From Tieghemiomyces parasiticus (lineage: Eukaryota > Kickxellomycota > Dimargaritomycetes > Dimargaritales > Dimargaritaceae): a DNA stretch of 12,206 bases. Below, one piece after another: positions 9,943 through 12,206 of the stretch. Both the position numbers and the translations under genes were made by a program. The notes beneath the pieces were generated by a model that ran no database searches, was not told where the DNA came from, and saw only the letters and a list, made by a program, of their open reading frames with translations. Each line of letters starts with the position of its first letter. Position 1 is the stretch's first letter. The stretch spans positions 1 through 12,206 of the forward strand of contig JANBPT010001219.1 in NCBI GenBank assembly GCA_027575765.1, written 5' to 3'.

Positions 9943-9970
9943 TCCCTTCCCCCGTTTTGCCTCACGCCTT

Positions 9971-11714
9971 ATGGAGCCCAGAGCTGAGGAGGATGCCCTA
10001 GTCCGGGGTACCAATGACGATGCCGCCATAAGCCGGTGGTAAGTGTCAGTGGCCCATTGGTAGAGACCACCGCCCCACATTTTGTACGCATGGAATCCTA
10101 CTGGAATGGACACAGACACGGACGGCATATGGTCAAATGCCTAACCTACTCCATGTTTTACCTCTTCTCAGTTCGGCAAGCATCCTCGGCTACTTCCGAG
10201 ACGACTTTGTGAAGCTTCTCGTAAAGTGCCCGTCCAGGCGCTCCCCTGTCATTAACCGAGGTACGGTGGTTTATCTATGCTCTGCTTACACGCTAGTACA
10301 CGGGGCAGCCTGGCCTTGGCGGTTACCGAAGCGTCGCCTAAACATTTATTTGTCCCCATAATTGTTCCTTGCGCATTGACTGGTCTGGTGTGCAACGACA
10401 GGCACTTACTGCCGCTTTGTCGGTGTCCAGAATATGGTGGCCCAGTTCCTGCAGGCCTGCAGAGCCGCCGACCGACCCTCCCAGATTGTCATATTGGGTG
10501 CGGGGTCCGACACTACTTACTTTATGCTCAAGGTAGGTCCGAACCTAGGACGACTAGGATGGACTTCACGGACTTGTACCAATGGAATTAGGTAGGGAGA
10601 GTCGAGGAGAGGACGCTGACAGGTCTCTATATTCCCGCATTTTTCTATGTTCCTCCTCACACCACACCACATTAGTCCCAGGGTGCTGCGCCCACGCGAT
10701 TCTTCGAGGTTGACTTCCCTGAAATCACGGCACCCAAGTGCATGCGCATCCAACGCCAAGCACGCCTTAAAAAACTACTCCCGGCGGACACTCAAATCGC
10801 CGGTGCAGGCACCGAGCTCGTTTCCAGTGGCTACACTATCCTCGCCGGCGACCTCCGCGACTTTGAGACCACCGTCGTGCCCCGCCTAGTTCAGTACGGT
10901 TTGGATCTTGCCGCGCCCACGCTAGTCCTGTCGGAGTGTGTATTGATCTACTTGGCCAAGGAACATTCGGACCGGATCGTTGCGTGGGCCGCACAAAATT
11001 TGACGTGCGCGCTTTTTTTAACATACGAGCAGATCAGGCCCAATGACGCGTTCGGCCGGATGATGGTACAGAATCTCAAGGTAAGGCCGTCTGCGTATGT
11101 GTGTGTATGTAGGGTATGTGGAGGAAGGAGAGGCACTAAAGCGGGCCAACCGTAAGCGCCACTAAACGGCAAGCTCTTGACGATACAATATTAGCAGAGA
11201 CAAGGATTTCTAACGCACTTGCTGGCTTCCTTTACATCCCCGCCGAAATGGAAAAAAAAATCAGAGTCGCGGCCTGGTTCTTAAAGGTATCGACGCCTAT
11301 CCCGACCTGGCCAGCCAGGAGGTACGCTACCTCAGCCGAGGCTGGCAGACGGCCCACGCCCTCAGCATCACCCATATCTACCGTGCCTTGCCAACCGCCG
11401 AGCGCGACCGGTAAGTACCATGTCAGGGTCTGATATGGCTGTAACAGGCAGGCCCATTCAGTCACCTGCGACTGATTAATTTGACATGTAGCTAACCTAT
11501 GGATTGTCTGTTGTCGTTTTTATTTAATTGTGTCCCCGCTGTTACTGACCGTTATAGGCTGAGCAAGATTGAGTTCCTCGACGAACTAGAGGAGTTTGAC
11601 CTCCTTGGTGACCACTACTGCATTACGTGGGCCTACAAGTGCGGGGCTAAGGATACTGTCCTCGCAAAACATTTTTCAGAGCTGAGCCCTTCGCGTTTAG
11701 TGGGTAGCGCTTGA
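9971..11714 (+). CDS. PPM1: PP2A leucine carboxyl methyltransferase (Ppm1/LCMT1)
   Basis: Methylates the C-terminal leucine carboxyl of the protein phosphatase 2A catalytic subunit with S-adenosylmethionine, which favours assembly with B-type regulatory subunits; cytosolic. Six exons, 9971-10038, 10172-10260, 10402-10532, 10682-11080, 11265-11410 and 11558-11714, join in phase to 329 residues, the length of yeast Ppm1 (about 328) and human LCMT1 (about 334). Motifs in order: GTNDDAAISR (13-22), GYF (29-31), INRGTYCR (50-57, the SAM-contacting Arg), ILGAGSDTTY (83-92, the SAM-binding glycine motif), FFEVDFPEI (103-111), AGDLRD (151-156), LSECVLIYL (179-187), FLTYEQI (208-214) and, near the C-terminus, EFLDELEEF and HYCITWAYK. 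The lysine that precedes GY in human and yeast (CKRF, CKLA) aligns with Arg22 here, a conservative change. The ATG at 9971 matches the family start; an in-frame ATG at 9803 would add 56 unmatched residues. No functional link to its neighbours is apparent. Confidence 0.95.
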
Positions 11715-12206
11715 AAGGAACTTCCAAAAAGTTACCATTATCCCCCTCTGGCTGTAATAAGAACTGCTAGTATTAAAATGTACTCAATGTTAAACATTCT
11801 GCATTATTTACGGCCGGTCTGTTATCTGATAGGTATCGCAAAACTATACTGGCTGGCCAGCTTCAAGCTGTGCAGCCTTTCCAACCGCATAGAGGACTGT
11901 TGCCTTTCGAAAGTATTTCCCACCATGGGGATTTGACTTATTGGCCGACGAAAAAATGGGACCTAGCCGCTCATATCTCAACTTTTTCAAGGCTTTGCAC
12001 CGGCCACGGTGTGTGAGTGTGAAAGCGCGTGGAGAGCTGACCAGGCTATGGCAGGCACCCCATGTAGATTGCGGCTACCAGTTGGCAATAGCGCCCATAT
12101 CGTTAGCTACAACCCGGCAGCCCACCTCTTACCTTCCTTTCACCCATCCATCTTCTCTAGCCCCCCTCATATACTCCTTTTGGGTACCAGTCGTATATAT
12201 CATTCT
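11715..12206. other. Right flank, 3' of LCMT1
   Basis: After the methyltransferase stop this holds its 3' UTR and about 400 bases with no recognised gene. The last 200 bases are open in more than one plus frame up to the window edge, and contain a pyrimidine-rich stretch ending in TTCTCTAG (12153-12160) that could be an acceptor. On the minus strand an open stretch from the edge meets a donor-like AAG/GTAAGAGG near 12133. Either could be the end of a neighbouring gene that continues outside the window, but there is too little to decide. Confidence 0.4.
11772..11777 (+). terminator. Possible poly(A) signal of LCMT1
   Basis: ATTAAA, the commonest variant of the AATAAA hexamer, lies 57 bases after the LCMT1 stop codon. 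It is followed by a T-rich stretch (TGTTAAACATTCTGCATTATTT). Fungal poly(A) signals are loose, so this is suggestive only. Confidence 0.4.

Larger units (their letters stand above)
8853..9970. other. Intergenic region between the Ldb17 homologue and LCMT1
   Basis: About 1.1 kb. It starts with the 3' UTR of the Ldb17 homologue (an AT-rich run TTTTATTTATA at 8921-8931, but no AATAAA) and ends with the promoter and leader of the methyltransferase gene, which is C/T-rich just before its ATG. Two exon-like pieces are described separately (9267-9380 plus and 9845-9942 minus). The string GGTTCGAACC at 9015-9024 matches a tRNA B-box core, but no tRNA folds around it. Nothing else is recognised. Confidence 0.5.

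Overview
The window is eukaryotic nuclear DNA, most likely from a fungus. Three protein genes can be assembled, all split by introns with GT..AG borders whose phases match at every junction. The organism call rests on the intron-rich genes, on a SPIN90/Ldb17-family protein that resembles the fungal Ldb17/Dip1 branch, and on a Ppm1/LCMT1-type methyltransferase. The introns (133-235 nt, mostly 140-175 nt) are longer than the 50-80 nt usual in ascomycetes, so an early-diverging fungus is a reasonable guess, but the sequence does not prove it.

Layout, left to right. Bases 1-1795 hold no gene I recognise. Bases 1796-2340 (minus strand) are a decayed mariner-type transposase, broken by stops and one frameshift. 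Bases 2341-3286 show no gene. Bases 3287-5754 (minus strand) hold a nine-exon SpoU-family gene, MRM1, for a mitochondrial rRNA 2'-O-ribose methyltransferase; no exon exceeds about 200 nt. Bases 5755-7275 are the divergent intergenic region between MRM1 and the next gene; it contains one orphan exon-like stretch ending at 6356. Bases 7276-8852 (plus strand) hold a two-exon SPIN90/Ldb17 homologue with a large proline- and serine-rich insertion. Bases 8853-9970 are intergenic with two weak exon-like segments. Bases 9971-11714 (plus strand) hold a six-exon gene for the PP2A leucine carboxyl methyltransferase (Ppm1/LCMT1). The last ~490 bases have a possible poly(A) signal and no clear gene.

The three genes act in separate processes: mitochondrial ribosome maturation, cortical actin/Arp2/3 control, and PP2A phosphatase assembly. 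There is no sign of an operon, cluster or defence system. The most useful observations are the reconstruction of the two heavily split genes, the mariner fossil, and the proline-rich insertion in the Ldb17 homologue.
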